Assembly: GCA_009746045.1 (NCBI GenBank)
Contig: RPFO01000164.1
Span: forward strand, 127,501 to 175,000
Direction: 5' to 3'
Length of the DNA: 47,500 nt
Origin: Mesostigma viride
Taxonomy: Eukaryota > Streptophyta > Mesostigmatophyceae > Mesostigmatales > Mesostigmataceae
Shown: positions 9,559 to 24,500 of the stretch, piece by piece
Position numbering within the stretch: the stretch's first letter is position 1
Layout of the letters: each line of letters opens with the position of its first letter
The notes under the pieces: model-generated
Database searches by the model: none
The model's input: the letters and a program-made list of their open reading frames with translations, nothing else
Told to the model about the DNA's origin: nothing
Made by a program: the position numbers and the translations under genes

Positions 9559-12500
9559 CTGCATGCGCAATCACCACGCGAGGGTGGTGCCATGGAAGGC
9601 ATCGGCACAGGCAGTGTCCCATCCCCACATAGCCGTCACATTTGTGGAGAGCAGAGAGGTGAGATGAGACGGCCATTGTTACAGGTGGTAGAAGCACACT
9701 GCCAATAAGATAATGCACACAGCCAGTCGTGCACCCACTCAGCTGTACACATGCGGGCATGCTCCGGTGCAATATACGATACAATGTACAGGTGTCGCGT
9801 GCGCCATAATACTAATAATATATACTAGGAATAATACAGGTATACTTGGGTACACGTACAGGAGTAGACAAGGCCGCCTACATAGGAAGATAGAGTGCCA
9901 CACGCGGGCATACATGTGCACGCGAAGAAGGCAACACAATACCATTACATGAGTGACCATGTGTGCGCACGTTGTCCGCAATCACTCGCATGCATGGCAC
10001 ACAAAAACACATGCACACGTGCCGCCCCAGGGGAGCAAGCTCGTGCGCTACCTAATGCTGTCCTACGCATAAACAAAGATAAGAGGATGAAATAAGCATG
10101 TTCCGTACGTCCTGATTGCTGAGCACTTGCTGCACACACACGTCGCACATCTCACGCCGCAACCTAACATACCAACTACATCACCCTTTCCGTCCCGTCC
10201 ACCTAGCCAAGTCGTGACACAGGATAGCAAAGCCAGGCTTGGTCGGGACGTCGAGTCCAATGCTGTAACGGGTCAATGCTGACAAGTGTTGCTCGAGTTA
10301 TGAGCAAGGCGCTGATCCTCGACACGCCAGGCCTCTGCTGGTCGCTTGCGACCGACAACTACAAGCACACACACACATTATGACGATGCTGTACCCATAC
10401 GAGCAGATGCACAAACAGACGGACACCCTACCTTGTGAAAAGATCCTCTGACGTCCACACTTCACTCAGCGTTGCCGCCACGAGGACACTCGGGTACTTG
10501 GAAGAGTCCGACGAAGTCCCTTTCCTGGAAAAAAGCGCCGCCATACTGCCCCTGTCTCTGCTGTCCGGCCCCCCCGCCGCAGCCCCCTCGCTCGCGGCAC
10601 CCTGGCTAGCCCAGCGCGACCACTCGGCACCGCTGGTGTGGAACAGGGAGTGCACGGGCTGCCGTTTGGGTGCTTGCGTCTGCACCACGGGGCCACGCGT
10701 GTGGCGCATGTCCAGCTGCAGCACCGTGCCGTCCTGTGGCCACATCCGGCATCCAGTACAGGTACATGGATAGGTTCATGGGTAGGTACATCTAGGCACA
10801 CGAGCAGTGCAAAAATGAAGAGATGCAGGAACTAGCGAGTGGCACAAGCTAGATGGCAGGCAGCACCAATGAGCAGTCAACATACAAGCCGCCACGGCCT
10901 TCCTTGACAAAATGGTCCTCACGGCTTGAGATAACGATGTGATATTTTGTGAGAATGGAAACAACAAGAGGATGCCCATGGTAGATAGGTATGCAGGATG
11001 CCCATGGTAGATAGGTGTGCAGGATGCCCATGGTAGATAGGTGTGCAGGATGCCCATGGTAGATAGGTGTGCAGGATGCCCATGGTAGATAGGTGTGCAG
11101 GATGCCCATGGTAGATAGGTGTGCAGGATGCGCATGGTAGATAGGTGTGCAGGATGCCCATGGTAGATAGGTGTGCAGGATGCCCATGGTAGATAGGTGT
11201 GCAGGATGCCCATGGTAGATAGGTGTGCAGGATGCCCATGGTAGATAGGTGTGCAGGATGCCCATGGTAGATAGGTGTGCAGGATGCCCATGGTAGATAG
11301 GTGTGCAGGATGCGCATGGTAGATAGGTGTGCAGGATGCCCATGGTAGATAGGTGTGCAGGATGCGCATGGTAGATAGGTGTGCAGGATGCCCATGGTAG
11401 ATAGGTGTGCAGGATGCCCATGGTAGATAGGTGTGCAGGATGCGCATGGTAGATAGGTGTGCAGGATGCCCATGGTAGATAGGTGTGCAGGATGCCCATG
11501 GTAGATAGGTGTGCAGGATGCCCATGGTAGATAGGTGTGCAGGATGCCCATGGTAGATAGGTGTGCAGGATGCCCATGGTAGATAGGTGTGCAGGATGCC
11601 CATGGTAGATAGGTGTGCAGGATGCCCATGGTAGATAGGTGTGCAGGATGCCCATGGTAGATAGGTGTGCAGGATGCCCATGGTAGATAGGTATGCAGGA
11701 TGCCCATGGTAGATAGGTGTGCAGGATGCCCATGGTAGATAGGTGTGCAGGATGCCCATGGTAGATAGGTGTGCAGCAGCTGATGAAAACCACCCGGCAG
11801 GCCGTCATTACTCCAATACGCCAGTTTGGCTGCTCTGCAGTTCGCTCCTTGCCGCGCTTGCCTCTGTGAGCATGCCTCCTATTACACATAGTAGCATCCG
11901 GCCATTCAACTGCACTGTCCCGTGGTGACAGATGAGGGCACTTTGGCTCAATAAAGAAATCCCTACGCAGGTACAGGCACCAGGCACCACCACCCCCCGT
12001 TGCCACACGGCCACCCACACTCACCGCCAAGCCCGCAAAGGCGATGTTGGGGTCTTCCCGGTTCCACTCGCAGGACCACACGGGTGCCTGCGCAGCACCG
12101 GAGATGCAGTGTGCCCCCAACATGCACAAGATGGGCGAGCTGAGCGAATGGGCACAGGAGTCCGCAGTGAAGGGGTGTGGGAGAGAAAGCGTCTCTGTGC
12201 GCCTTCTCCCCCGCTTTGCGCGGGGGGGGGGGGGGGAAGGAGATGGGGAAGGGATGCACGTGATGGTGGGGTGCCAGGGTTGCTGCGCTACCTGGCTGGG
12301 AAGAACGAAGAGTGAGATTTTCACGATGTTGCATGAAAGAACGGGCTGACTGCTTATTTATGCCAGCATGCAACCAGGTCAGGAGGGAGGACTGCAGAGC
12401 CCCTTCAACCTGACAGAAGTAGGTCCCCATGCACCCAAGGCACGCATGCATCGCCAACACCATAGAGCTACCTGTTCAGCTCCCATCTCCCGCTGCATGA

Positions 12501-15500
12501 AGAACGGGGAAACGGAACTAGCAGCCATCACACGAGGGCATGCACACGCTCGCAGCGGAATTCACACGGACATCACACGTGCTTTAATTTAAACATGAAA
12601 TTAAAGCACGTGGCTACCAATAAAGGAACCTTCAGGCCCTGTACACAATGAGGAGGGAGGGTGCCCTAGCTTGCCTCACTACCTCGATTGGGCAGGCCAC
12701 AGAGGACTCTCTATGCGCAGTTGGTGCAGGCCCAACTGTGGGTGTGATACAGAGCGCAGGCGGCATGACACAACGTGGATGCTGCGTCGCCGCCTCATAG
12801 GCAGGTTTAGGAGGGTATAAAAGCCTCTCCCTGGGCCTGAGGGTTTTTAGGGGCGTACCCAGGGTTCACCCACAACCCCCATGCAGATGCGCAAAAGAAG
12901 CAGAAAAGCTTTTTGAAGGGCAGGGTGGGGCGGGGGAAAGGGGATGTGGCTATGACCCCCATGCACGTCTGAGCTCATGACAGCATGAGCCATAGCTCAT
13001 TTTTACCATCGCTCAGAAAGCTGAGAATCACAATACCTTCCATCCGCGCAGGCAAATTTCCCAGAAAATCAAGGCTGTCCCATTAACTATAGCTATGCAT
13101 GTGGGACAGCATATTTATTACAAAAGCAACGGTCACTAACTAGAAGGCTATCCAATCCCATAGGTCACTTGTAAAGTGCGGATGCCTACCTGCGTTCTGA
13201 ACTTGACAACAGGGTAGCCGTTGTCGAGGCTGGTGGATGTGGCCAGGTGCCATGCGCAGCAAAGAGGAAAACAACATTACAAGCACATCCAACATTACAA
13301 GCACAACCAAGAGAGTACATCACAGTGTACCAAAGTCAGTAAGCCGTCTAGTGGCCGGCAAACTATCCGTAAACGAAACAGATCACAAAAGATATCTAAC
13401 CGTGCCAAAGGCTGACATGGCTGACAAACACATCATAAGCCATTCAAATCTTCTTATCAAACTGTCAAAAGATAGTAGTATATCGATATCGCCTCATTGG
13501 GCCTATGTTGACCAGGCTGGATCCCGGACCTGGAGAAAAGTCAGCAATCCTAATGTGTGACCCTCAACGTCACGGTGCCACCGCCTGTCACTGCCTGCAT
13601 TGACTTAGATGACATGCCTCCGTGCTCCACGTGCCGAGTCACGGCAGACAGCGAAAATGCCCGCGCCGCATCTCACCTGACGATGCTGACCATCTTGCCA
13701 AACCCGGCCACCAGCAGGAGGGTGGGCATGCCGGCTGGCGAACTGGTCCTTGACAGCTGTCCACAATGGGCAAAGGCAGGCAGTGCAGGCAGCCATCATG
13801 GCACGGGAACGAGTATCAGACGGTACGGCAACTCAGGACACAAGCACATGCTGGTGCTTTGCTTGGTTGAGCGATACTTTCAAGCAAGGCGTGTCGCAGC
13901 ACGAGAGCATGCCTTGTTCGCAGCACGAGAGCGCACAGCCTGGCGGGTGCACCTTAGAGGAAACAACCACGACAAGGGTCATGAACCGCCCTTGTGTCTG
14001 TAAGTGCCTAGCTTCGCCTAGAGTACAATGTCGACTGCCTGCCCGCGCAGATACTGCCATTGATTTATGCGGGGGGCAAATAAGCCCGAAACCCTGAACA
14101 GCTGGTGCAAAGCGTTTCAAAGCCGTACCCTTAGGTCCCGTGTCGCCCCGCTGTCCCCCGGGAGCTGGAACGACTGGCTGCCGCGATGGGGGTCCAGCAC
14201 GCTGACCTGGCAGGGACCAAACACATTTGCATGTTAAATCTAGGTAAGCGTCGAGGTCCTATCGTACTGCCCAAACCAACAACAGCAACGTTACTGTAGT
14301 TGGCGAGTGTCCGCGCGCACACCAAGCAAAAAGCCTAGCACACGGTAATCTAGGCCAGGCCCAACTCTAAGCGTGCCCTTACAGGCCACAATACTGGCAT
14401 CAGCACATGTCCACGTAAAGTATGAAGATGAGGTATATTCTCAGGACATCAAGACTCCCACTCCCTTCCATGAAAATCTCTAGTGCTAACAGATACCTCA
14501 GTCAGGATTGTGAGCGAACCAAACGGCTTGCCCAGTGCACGTCAACACTCGATTGTCAAAACTAAGGCATAGCTGGCGCAGGGGTGGCCCCAGCAAAGTG
14601 CTGCCCCTACATGAATGGCATTGCTTCGCACTACTATCTACCAGAGCTTGCGGCCCTGCTAGGGGATCATGGCTAACTGGTCACTATTTTCCCCACGCCC
14701 TTACTTGGGGGTGGGTCACGGAGCATGGAGCCCTCATGATGGTGGTGAGTGAGAGCGGATGCACGCCAGCGGATCTATTTATCCTATCCTATCCTATCTA
14801 TTTATCCTATCCTATCCTATCTATTTATCCTATCCTATCCTATCCTATCCTATCCTATCCCATCTATTTATCTACCCTGCTGCGCCATAAATGGGACGAC
14901 ACCAGCCCCCACAGCGCACCTGCCAACGAAATATTTCACAAACACCACCTAACGTTTAGCACCCCAGACTACACAACAATCATACAACAAGTATACAACA
15001 ATCATACAGCTAGTACACTCCGGGAGGGCCCCCCACCATACTTGTGCACCTGCCACACACGCAGGTGCTTGCACGAACCAGGACAGGCCAACCCTAGGGC
15101 ACTAGGGGCCAGCTTTAGGGCCACACCTTTGCCGCAAGTTGTTTCCTTGCAGGAGCAAGTCCTACGCATGGCGTGGCCCAGGGGACGTGTGCACCGGATA
15201 ATGAACGTCAAGAGTATATATGGAAATACCTAGGTAATGACCGTCATATGTATGAATAGTAAAACCTCATTAATGACCGTCAAGGGTATTTACTCAAGTG
15301 ATGGCCATCAACGGACTCGAGAGTGCCCCACCTTGCGCCAGCGAGGCCCTCGGTCAATCTCCTCGGAGAGCACGAGCAGCTGGGCAGAGGAGGCCATGTC
15401 CATGACCCGGGCGTTGGTCACCGCGAGAGAGGCCTGTGTAGGGGAGCGATAGAGGCAGATGACATACCCGAATGGAAGCAGAGGTTATAGTGGGGCGGAT

Positions 15501-18500
15501 GCCAGCCACGTGCGATACTGCACGCAAAGTGGAAGGTGGCTGAGGCACCCGCGTTGCCCTCCCCTGGATGGAGGATAGGTGGCTGTCTCAATGCTAGGGC
15601 GAGTATTCACGGGGCCGCTGCGGTCACGTACACGGGTCTGCCCTGTGCTGCACGACGTACCCGATAGTGGCAAGGGGGTAAAGACGCGGAAAGAGTGTGA
15701 AGAGGTGGGAACAAAGGGAAAGATGTGGCAGGTGGCCCTCCACAAGGGAGGGAGGGAAAGGTACGGCAGGTGGCCCTTCACAAGGGAGGCCAGCACGCCG
15801 CAACTTGGATGGCCATGAGATCAAGCCGCGACCTGAGGGCATCTGGGGGATGCCGCTTCATGTGGCTGGCATAGTTTCACGAGCGGCGTACCAGTGGTGG
15901 ACAGACCATCCATGCAGCAAGGACACGGCTGGCGCTCAAGTATACGGAGCGGTCGCAGGGGGAGGAACACGAAGGGCTGTCAATCACGAAGTGGCGGCTG
16001 CAAGAAAGCAGCATATGCTCTTAATCGACGACTGACCCCATTTACGACCCCAATGCATCCGCCGAGTGGCACCATCACCACCACATCCCCGGCCCTCATA
16101 AAATGGCTGGCCGTAAGACATCACCACACCATGGAGTGAAAGTACCTTCAGGGAAAAGGCCGGCAAGGGCCCGGCAGGCGTGGAGGCAGGATGTTGCCAA
16201 GCACCCATCATTGTAGGGGCTTGCCATAGCCCCACCGTCACAGGTGCCGCTCGTTGGGCCATGCTCGAGGCAGGGGCTGGGCGCGCCATGCTGGACAGAG
16301 TGGGGCCGGGCACGGTCGACAGCAGGGACGGCGTACGGCTGGTAGAAGAAGACCAGGGTGCTGCGGGGGGGTTGCTGTGGAGCTGTCATCACGGCAAGAT
16401 GGCGCGCGGGCATACGTGGGAGGAGAGCGTGAGTGCGGCAGCAGCAGACAAGGGCGTGTCTCATGCCGGCCTCGAGAGAATGATCGACCGGTGCAAATAA
16501 AACCGATACGATGCAGCAAACAACTCGAAGTACAACGATAATTACATAGTACAGATACAGCCGATACGATATAACTAATAATTCGAAGTAAACAGATAAA
16601 TATATACAAATACCGACACAACCAATATGATACAGCAAACAGTTTGAAGTACAACAATAATTACAAGTGAGGTTTGTGCCATACGATGAGGATATCAAAG
16701 ATGGTATAGCACCCAAGAGACTGTGTGAGTGGGTTCCCCCCCGGCGTTGCATGGAATGCTACGTTTCCAAGCATGTGGACGATCCCATCCACCACCTGTA
16801 GCCCATTACTTTCTATCGGCACTTCCAAGTGCTATGGGACGGCTAGAGTGGTCATGGCACTGCCTGCGCTCACCGCAAGCTTGTGTGCCGCACATGGCTC
16901 CCATTACACCAAACTGCTAGCGTAGTAGACCAACACATGTGCATATGCCCAGGGTGCCGAGGCGATACGCGCAAAAGGCCCGAAAGCCCTGTGCACTGGC
17001 TGCCAACAGATGGTGGGCAGTGCCAACCGCCTGAACAAGTTCACCTATTCGAGTCTCCACTCTGCGCAGTAGCCTGATGAGCCATGGTGCATGCAACACA
17101 TGCTTCCACACACTTGCTGCTGTCACGGACAAAATCGACTCCTCGCCACAGGTGGTCACCTGCGCAGAACCTACAGCCACCATGCCTGGGTGCCTTACCT
17201 GCCTGGGTGCTGGTCCCACGCAGGCACCCTGAGGGCCCAGTTGTTCGCGTGGTAGGTGCCCCCCTTGTGCGGGAGCCGGTGGAGAGGGTTCGCCCAACCG
17301 CGGGGTTGGCTGACCATCAAAGGAGCTGTCCCCACCAGCGCTGGCACCTCCATGCACGCTGTGTATGGTGGCGCCATGTGGGCCACCCTGGGCCGACCTG
17401 CTGCCGCCAGGGAGCCCCCTTCCAACTGCCGAGGACCGTGGCTCGACGATGCACACATCATCATCGCTGATATCAAAGATAACCATGCCGCCAACAGGCA
17501 AAGGCCTGTGGGCGTTGTCTGGAGGCCGGGCACTGTCTAAAAACCGGGCAGCGGGCCCCACGATGCTGTCTGCTGTGTGACGTATGCCCGCAGGAACATG
17601 GAGAGGGTCTGCTGTTGAGGCCGCGAGAAGAGCCAGGGATGCATCGTGAAAAAAGAAGAGTGAGGGGTCAGGGATATAGGCCATGCCCATGAGTGATGAG
17701 CCCGGACGCATTTACACTTGCTGGGTGAACCCACCCTTGTGTTTAGCTCTCCCTGAGCATAGATAACCTGCATATACGTCCGATGGTGTCCATTGGACAT
17801 CAATCAATCCATGGGCAAGTATCTGACACCCCAGATGGCCATCATCCTTGGCGTGCATGACATGGTGATGCCCCCCTTGTTTCAGTAGAATACATATAGG
17901 AGCAATTTACTAGAATATACTGCGGTGGTGTGTGTTATACTACTAGTACTAGAGTACATATAGGAGCAATTTACTAGATGTACTGCGGTGGTGTGTGTTA
18001 TACTACTAGCACTAGAATACATATAGGAGCAATTTACTAGATATACTGCGGTGGTGTGTGTTATACTACTAGGACTAGAATACATATGGTATCATTTCAC
18101 TAGAATATACTGCGGTGGTGTGTGTTATACTACTAGGACTAGAATACATATGGTATCATTTCATTAGAATATACTGCGGTGGCGTGTATTATGCTGCTAG
18201 TACTAGAACGCGGCGCATGTCCGGGCACGGGGTACGCGACGAGAGGGAATACTACCAAATCAGCCTCTCCAGCCACCACCCGGCCATGCTCACACGCGCA
18301 CTGCGACAGGGCGAAGCACGGGGCTTGCCTCTAATGACCACTCATGCATTCCAATCATGCGTTCGATGACCATTCTGGGTGCTCGAGGAAGAAGCCGCGT
18401 CGCCTTGAGGTGCAGGTAGCAGAAGTTTTGGGTGTGGCGGCTTCTTGGCCCAAACACTGAGAAACGCAACCTACTACACACACGTAGCATGTCATCAGCA

Positions 18501-21500
18501 CGCATCCGTAGACATGTGTGGCGAGGAGTGTGGCGCAGACGATCTATAGAGGTAGAGGTTCTGTGAGGCATAAGACAACTAGACCGTGACTGGCTGGCAG
18601 GGCATGAGCAGCAGGCGTAGCAGCCGTAGCAGCAGCAGCAGCAGTAGTAGCCGTGGTGACGGTGGAAGCAGCAGTAGTGGCGGCATTTCTAGTAGTACTG
18701 CAAGTTGCAGGGACCAATAGAAACCTCGATTGCGCGAGATTCCCCCCATCCGCCCTACTTGGTGGCCCCTGGTAGTCACCCCCCCCAACGCCGGGCCCCT
18801 GTAAAGCGTCCGGTCGGCTCCGCTCCGCACCAGCTGCACGGTTGTCTGGTTGGACAGGCCCAGGCCCCAGGGATGCGGGGAAAGGGGCTTGAGGCTGGCC
18901 GACGGCCCACCCCGTGCCGTTGGTGGGTCCCAGGGGCGCCCCCATGGAAGCGGCGGTGAGTGACGAGAAGCAGCTGCGAAGGAACTCGAGCGGGATTGCG
19001 GGGGGGACCAGCGGGGGGCCCACCGCGTGCCAGCTGCTGGAGTGTGCCGCGGTTTGCTGGTTGGCAACAGAGAGCAGGGCCTGTGTGTGTGTGGGGGGGG
19101 GGGTTGCATGTCGAGGTCATCATGGCGCAATTATAACGTCATTATGATGCCATTATAAGGACCGGGGTGGAGCCGGATATTGAAGTGCAGAGCCGACCAT
19201 GCTGATGACTGTTGATGGGGTTCAGTGGGGTTTGCAGGATGGATGTACAGCCGGCGCACGTGCCCCTATGCCAGCGCGGCATGCCAGTTATAGAGTATGA
19301 TTGCTTATGTGTAAACCATGCAGATTAATGTGGCATGCTTTCACACCTGCCGCCTGACACGGGCCATACCGCCATATATGCAGGCAACGGCGACAACTTG
19401 CCTGCGTGCGTGCCAGGTCGCGCTTGAGCCGCTTCATGTCGTCATCCATTGCCTTGACCTGCAAGAATGGTCCAAGAATGGCCCAGGAATGGTCCGAGAA
19501 TGGTCTAAAAATGGCCCAAGAATGGTCTCAGAATGGTGGGGAGGGGAATGCCACCCGCCCCAACGAAGACGGTGGGAACAGAGCATGTAGCAAGGTGGCG
19601 CGCATACATTAGCAGTACACCGTGCTGGCATACGCAGCAGCCATCTGGATGGGTGGCACCACCATGGCAAGGCTGGGGGCCCATTCACACCAAGGTTGGG
19701 AGCAGCTCGTACACAGCAGACTAGCCATCTCCTTAGGGCAGTGCCACGATAGGGATATGTAAGTACTGCACTCTGTGATAAGTACTGCACTCTGGTAATA
19801 AATGCAGGTGAACGGACATGAGAGCAACGTCATCAGCCAACACAAGAGTAGAGCTTCCAGACCTGTAGAATGCTTGCTAGATGAAGGCAAGTCTTGTGCG
19901 CACCACCATGTGACATCTGATTCCCTGCCGAGTGTTCCACTTGGCACTGGGCCTTGTTCATCTCATCACCCAACACTTAAGGAAGGCACCCACTGCCAGG
20001 CGCCAGACCCTACGCCACAACCCATGTACTTCCCCCCAATTCCTTTGCCACGATACCTCATCATTCCCTCCATACATTTAGTCATATGATGACATTTGTT
20101 GGCACTTACGCTTGCCCTGCACGCTTGCATTATCCCCCGCCCATGCCTGCCACGTCACCTTGTTTCGAGCCAGTGACGCCTGTGCCTCGACCCGGGCACG
20201 ATTGGCCCTCTCCTCCTCCAGCTTCTGCTTGTAACCATCACACAGGCGCACAGGCAAGCGCAGACAGAGAGAACGGTGGCGTCGGCACATTGCAGTAATA
20301 TAATATCTCAGCCATCTGATAATTCAGCCATAATTTCAGTCAACTAATAACTATTTTTTTTTTAAGCCACCTGATAAAAAAATTTGCGTGTGGGCAACCC
20401 AGAAGAAAGGTGGCTGGGCTGAATTCATGGAGAAGAGGAGATGGAACAGATTTGGGAGCACAGACTGGTGAAAACTGCCCACAAGCAACTGCTTAAAACA
20501 CTTGTTTGGAATTGTCCCAGCGATTCCACACAGAAGGTAATCAGGATGTAAACACACACAGAAGGTAATCAGGATGTAAACACACACAGAAGGTAATCAC
20601 GATGTAAACACACACAGAAGGTAATCAGGATGTAAACACACACAGAAGGTAATCACGATGTAAGCACACACACAGAAGGTAATCACAATGTAAACACATA
20701 CAGAAGGTAATCCCGATGTAAACACTACCTATCAGCTGAGACCAAAATGCAACTGTTTGGATTGAACAGATCAGATACCTGCCCCCCTGTTGCACACCCC
20801 TCCATCACCAAACATCTTGGACGCAAGAAGAGCCTGCCATGCCCTGTTGAGCTTGCGCCATCCATGGCCTGGGGCCTTCTGCGGCGTGTCCTGTGCGGTT
20901 GCATGCCTGTGCTTCCCCCTTGCATTCTCCCACCCTTTCATGCAGCGGTTGAACCTACAACTAACACGACATGACAATGGGATGGGCACAGATGCCTTCA
21001 AACTTCACGCACACAAGCACATGCAGGCAGCCAGCATAATCTTCCTTGGCATCTAGTAGTATAAAGTGTATAGTATCTTCTTTTACATAGAGGCTCCATC
21101 GCTGCCATACTGAAGAGATCTTTCACACATAATCTTCCTTGGTATATAGTAGTATAAAGTGTATAGTATTTTCTTTTACATAAGGCTCTATCGCTGTCAT
21201 ACTGTAGAGATCTTTCACACATAATCTTCCTTGGTATATAGTAGTATAAAGTGTATAGTACTTTCTTTTACGTAAGGCTCTATCGCTGCCATACTGAAGA
21301 GATCTTTCACAGTCCACCGTTTGGTCTTGCTCGGCATGTTGTCATCCATTCTCGTGAAGTTGACACTCAACTAAGCAGAGCTACCGGTGAGCTCAACCAA
21401 AGTCGCGGGGCATTGCCACGGGTGCCCGCGGGCACAGGCACCCACGGACCCACCCAGCGTATGCTGGCCATAAATGCATTCAAATGAGCACAAGATTCGC

Positions 21501-24500
21501 TGCATGCCGGCCATAAATGCATTCAAATGAGCACAAGCACTCGCTGCATGGCGGCAACAAATGCATTCGAATGAGCACAATATTCTCTGCATGGCCGGCA
21601 CAAATGCATTACCATTAAGCCTCCCACCTACTGCATGGCGGCCATACATGTATTACAAACAGGCACCCACCCGCTGCATGGCCGCCACATCAGCGGATGC
21701 GTCCACCACCTTGATGGCACGTCCCGCGTAGATGACGCGCACGTCGCCCCCCTTGGCAGGCGCGTTGCAGGCAGGGCACTGCGGCGCGCATGGCCGAAGG
21801 AGACCAGTGCCTTGACAGTCAGCACTCAGAAGCAGGACAGAGGAGAAGGGGGGGGAGGGTACAGCGAGAGAAGGAGAGAGCTGTATGCACGCTGTGTGCC
21901 GCATCGGTCAAAACCGGGCAGGCGTCCAAGAGGGAGCTGCTGGGACTCGGCCCATACAATAGGCCAAACACGTGCAGGCTGGAGCCGGCCACGAGGGTGG
22001 CACCGAAACAGACTACGTCACGCCCTGCAACCCGCCACCACCTGGGCCACACAGGGGAGCATGGTCCCCTTCCAGTGGGGGTGCACCCATGTCCCACCTG
22101 GGAAACACCAGCGTCAAACTATTCCTGCCCTTGCCTGCCCTTGCCTGCCCTTGCCTGCCCCCACCTGCACTCACCTGCCCTCGCCTGCCCTCGCCTGCCC
22201 CTGCCTGCCCTTGCCTGCCCTAGCCTTCCCTTGCCTGCCCTTGCCTGCCCTTGCCTGCCCTTGCCTGCCCTTGCCTGCCCTTGCCTGCCCTTGCCTGCCC
22301 TTGCCTGCCCTTGCCTGCCCTTGCCTGCCCTTGCCTGCCCTTGCCTGCCCTTGCCTGCCGTTGCCTGCCCTTGCCTGCCCTTGCCTGCCCTTGCCTGCCC
22401 TTGCCTGCCCTTGCCTCCCCTTGCCTGCCGTTGCCTGCCCTTGCCTGCCCTTGCCTGCCCTTGCCTGCCCTTGCCTGCCCTTGCCTGCCCTTGCCTGCCC
22501 TTGCCTGCCCTTGCCTGCCCTTGCCTCCCCTTGCCTGCCGTTGCCTGCCGTTGCCTGCCGTTGCCTGCCGTTGCCTGCCGTTGCCTGCCGTTGCCTGCCG
22601 TTGCCTGCCGTTGCCTGCCGTTGCCTGCCGTTGCCTGCCGTTGCCTGCCGTTGCCTGCCCTTCCTGCCGTTGCCTGCCCTTGCCTGCCCTTGCCTGCCCT
22701 TGCCTGCCCTTGCCTGCCCTTCCTGCCCTTGCCTGCCCTTGCCTGCCCTTGCCTGCCCGCGCGTGCCCTCACCTTGGCGCGGGAGCGGCGCAGCCACTGC
22801 AGGATGCAAATCTTTCCAAACAGATGCCCGCACTTGAGGCAGCTGCCGCGGGGGGGGGAGGGGGAGACAGGGTGACGAATGTCAGCACGAGAGAACGGAA
22901 GGGAACTCGGTGATGGAGGAAGGAAGGGAACGCGCGAGGAAGGGAGGGAGCGCGCGAGGAAGGGAGGGAGCGCGCGAGGAAGGGAGGGAGCGCGCGAGGA
23001 AGGGAGGGAGCGCGCGAGGAAGGAAGGGAACGCGCGCGAGGAAGGAAGGGAACGCGCGCGAGGAAGGGAGGGAACGCGGTGGAGGAGGGAAGGGGACACG
23101 GTGGAGGAAGGAAGGGAACGCGGTGGAGGAGGGAAGGGAAGCAAAGATGGGGATGGCAACCGCACGCGTGAACGATGGGCCAAACAGGGAACATGGGCAG
23201 CGTCAATGGGGCGAGTGGGCACATTATGCTGCGCAGGGACAGTGAGGACATTGCCGGGAAGTGTGTGGGCTGCATGACAGTTGCAACCATCAGGCTTTTC
23301 TTGGTGAAAGCAAAGCGATACGGGTCAGCTCAGCCGAGGGCATGTACGCAGGTAGTAGTTGCCCAGCCAGCAGCAGGCAGCAGTAGAGGAAAGAAGGAAA
23401 GGTAGATGGATGTGAAGACAGACATCTTTATCCGCGTGCCAGGGTGAAAGAAAGAGCGGCCCAAGCATGCCGGGCCTGACATGTGGCGACTGTTTGAGCC
23501 ACGCACCAGGTCTGATGGTCGCCCGAGCTGGTCATGGTCTCCAGGCAGATGGGGCATGGCATGCCCTCGCCGTCCTCATCATCGTCAACGGCGTTGTTGG
23601 CAAGGCTCTTGCTACTGTCGTTGTTGTCAAGAGCTTTCCCCCTTTCGCTTGTGCTGGCATGCGCGTTTGTACTTGCGCTGCCACCCCCTACCTCGTTGTT
23701 GCGCAGGCAATCGCTACCACCACCGCTACCACCACCACTGCCACTGCCACCGCCACCACCACTGCCACTGCCGCCATTGTCGCCAGCACCAATACTTCGG
23801 CCACCGCCACCACCACTGCCACCCACAGCACGATTGGCATCATCCAGCGCAACTGCCTCACCACCGCCAGCTGCATCACCAGCATCACTTTCCGCAGCCA
23901 TTGCTGCCGCAGGTGCCGGAGCATCAGTTGGCTCGTGGCGGGTTGGGCCATGTGCATCATGTGTGCGGGGCATTGGCCCAGGGAACACGTGCTGACCACC
24001 CGGTTGTTGCGCTTGCACTTCAGACAAGGGGCCTGGGGGTGCTGCAGGACCATCGTCATGCCCTGCGCTGTCAACACCCCGATGGCCATATGCCAGGGAC
24101 ACTGCTTCGCTCCGATGAGCTTCTCCAGGGGGGCCTCCGACAGGCGGCCCTGGCCCTTCCGACACTGGCGCCGACTCGAATTCGGGCGCAAGTTGCTGGC
24201 CTGGCCGTGCATAAACTGGCACAGGAGTTTGCAAGGATGCTTCCCCGGTAGATGCCAGGGGCTCACAAGAAATCGACTCTCGGGCATCGACGCGCACAGT
24301 TGCAGCTTCTAAGTCAGAATTCTGACAAACTGGAGGTGTGCATTGGCCGGCATGGCGCAGGGGCCGGTCCAATACCGCATCTGGTGCCATAGAAGCTCGC
24401 ACATGCAGCTCTGTAAAAGGCGTGGAGCTTGGGGGACATCCGGCAGAAGTACCGGGCTTACGCGCCGCGTGGACAGCAAGATCAGCAGCGTCGGTTACGC

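Noticed and set aside
10776-12324. Long minus-strand ORFs (327 and 491 codons) with HTYLPWASCTPIYHGHPA repeats
   Set aside because: They are translations of the 26-bp intron minisatellite; all three frames are open simply because the unit lacks stops.
21635-23222. ORFs of 220-400 codons with LPALACPC or AGKGRQGQ repeats
   Set aside because: They arise from the 10-bp intron minisatellite and run through real exons in wrong frames.
23467-24312. Plus-strand ORFs of 256-281 codons opposite RFWD3 exon 1
   Set aside because: They are antisense shadows of a GC-rich exon; the minus frame holds the RING start.
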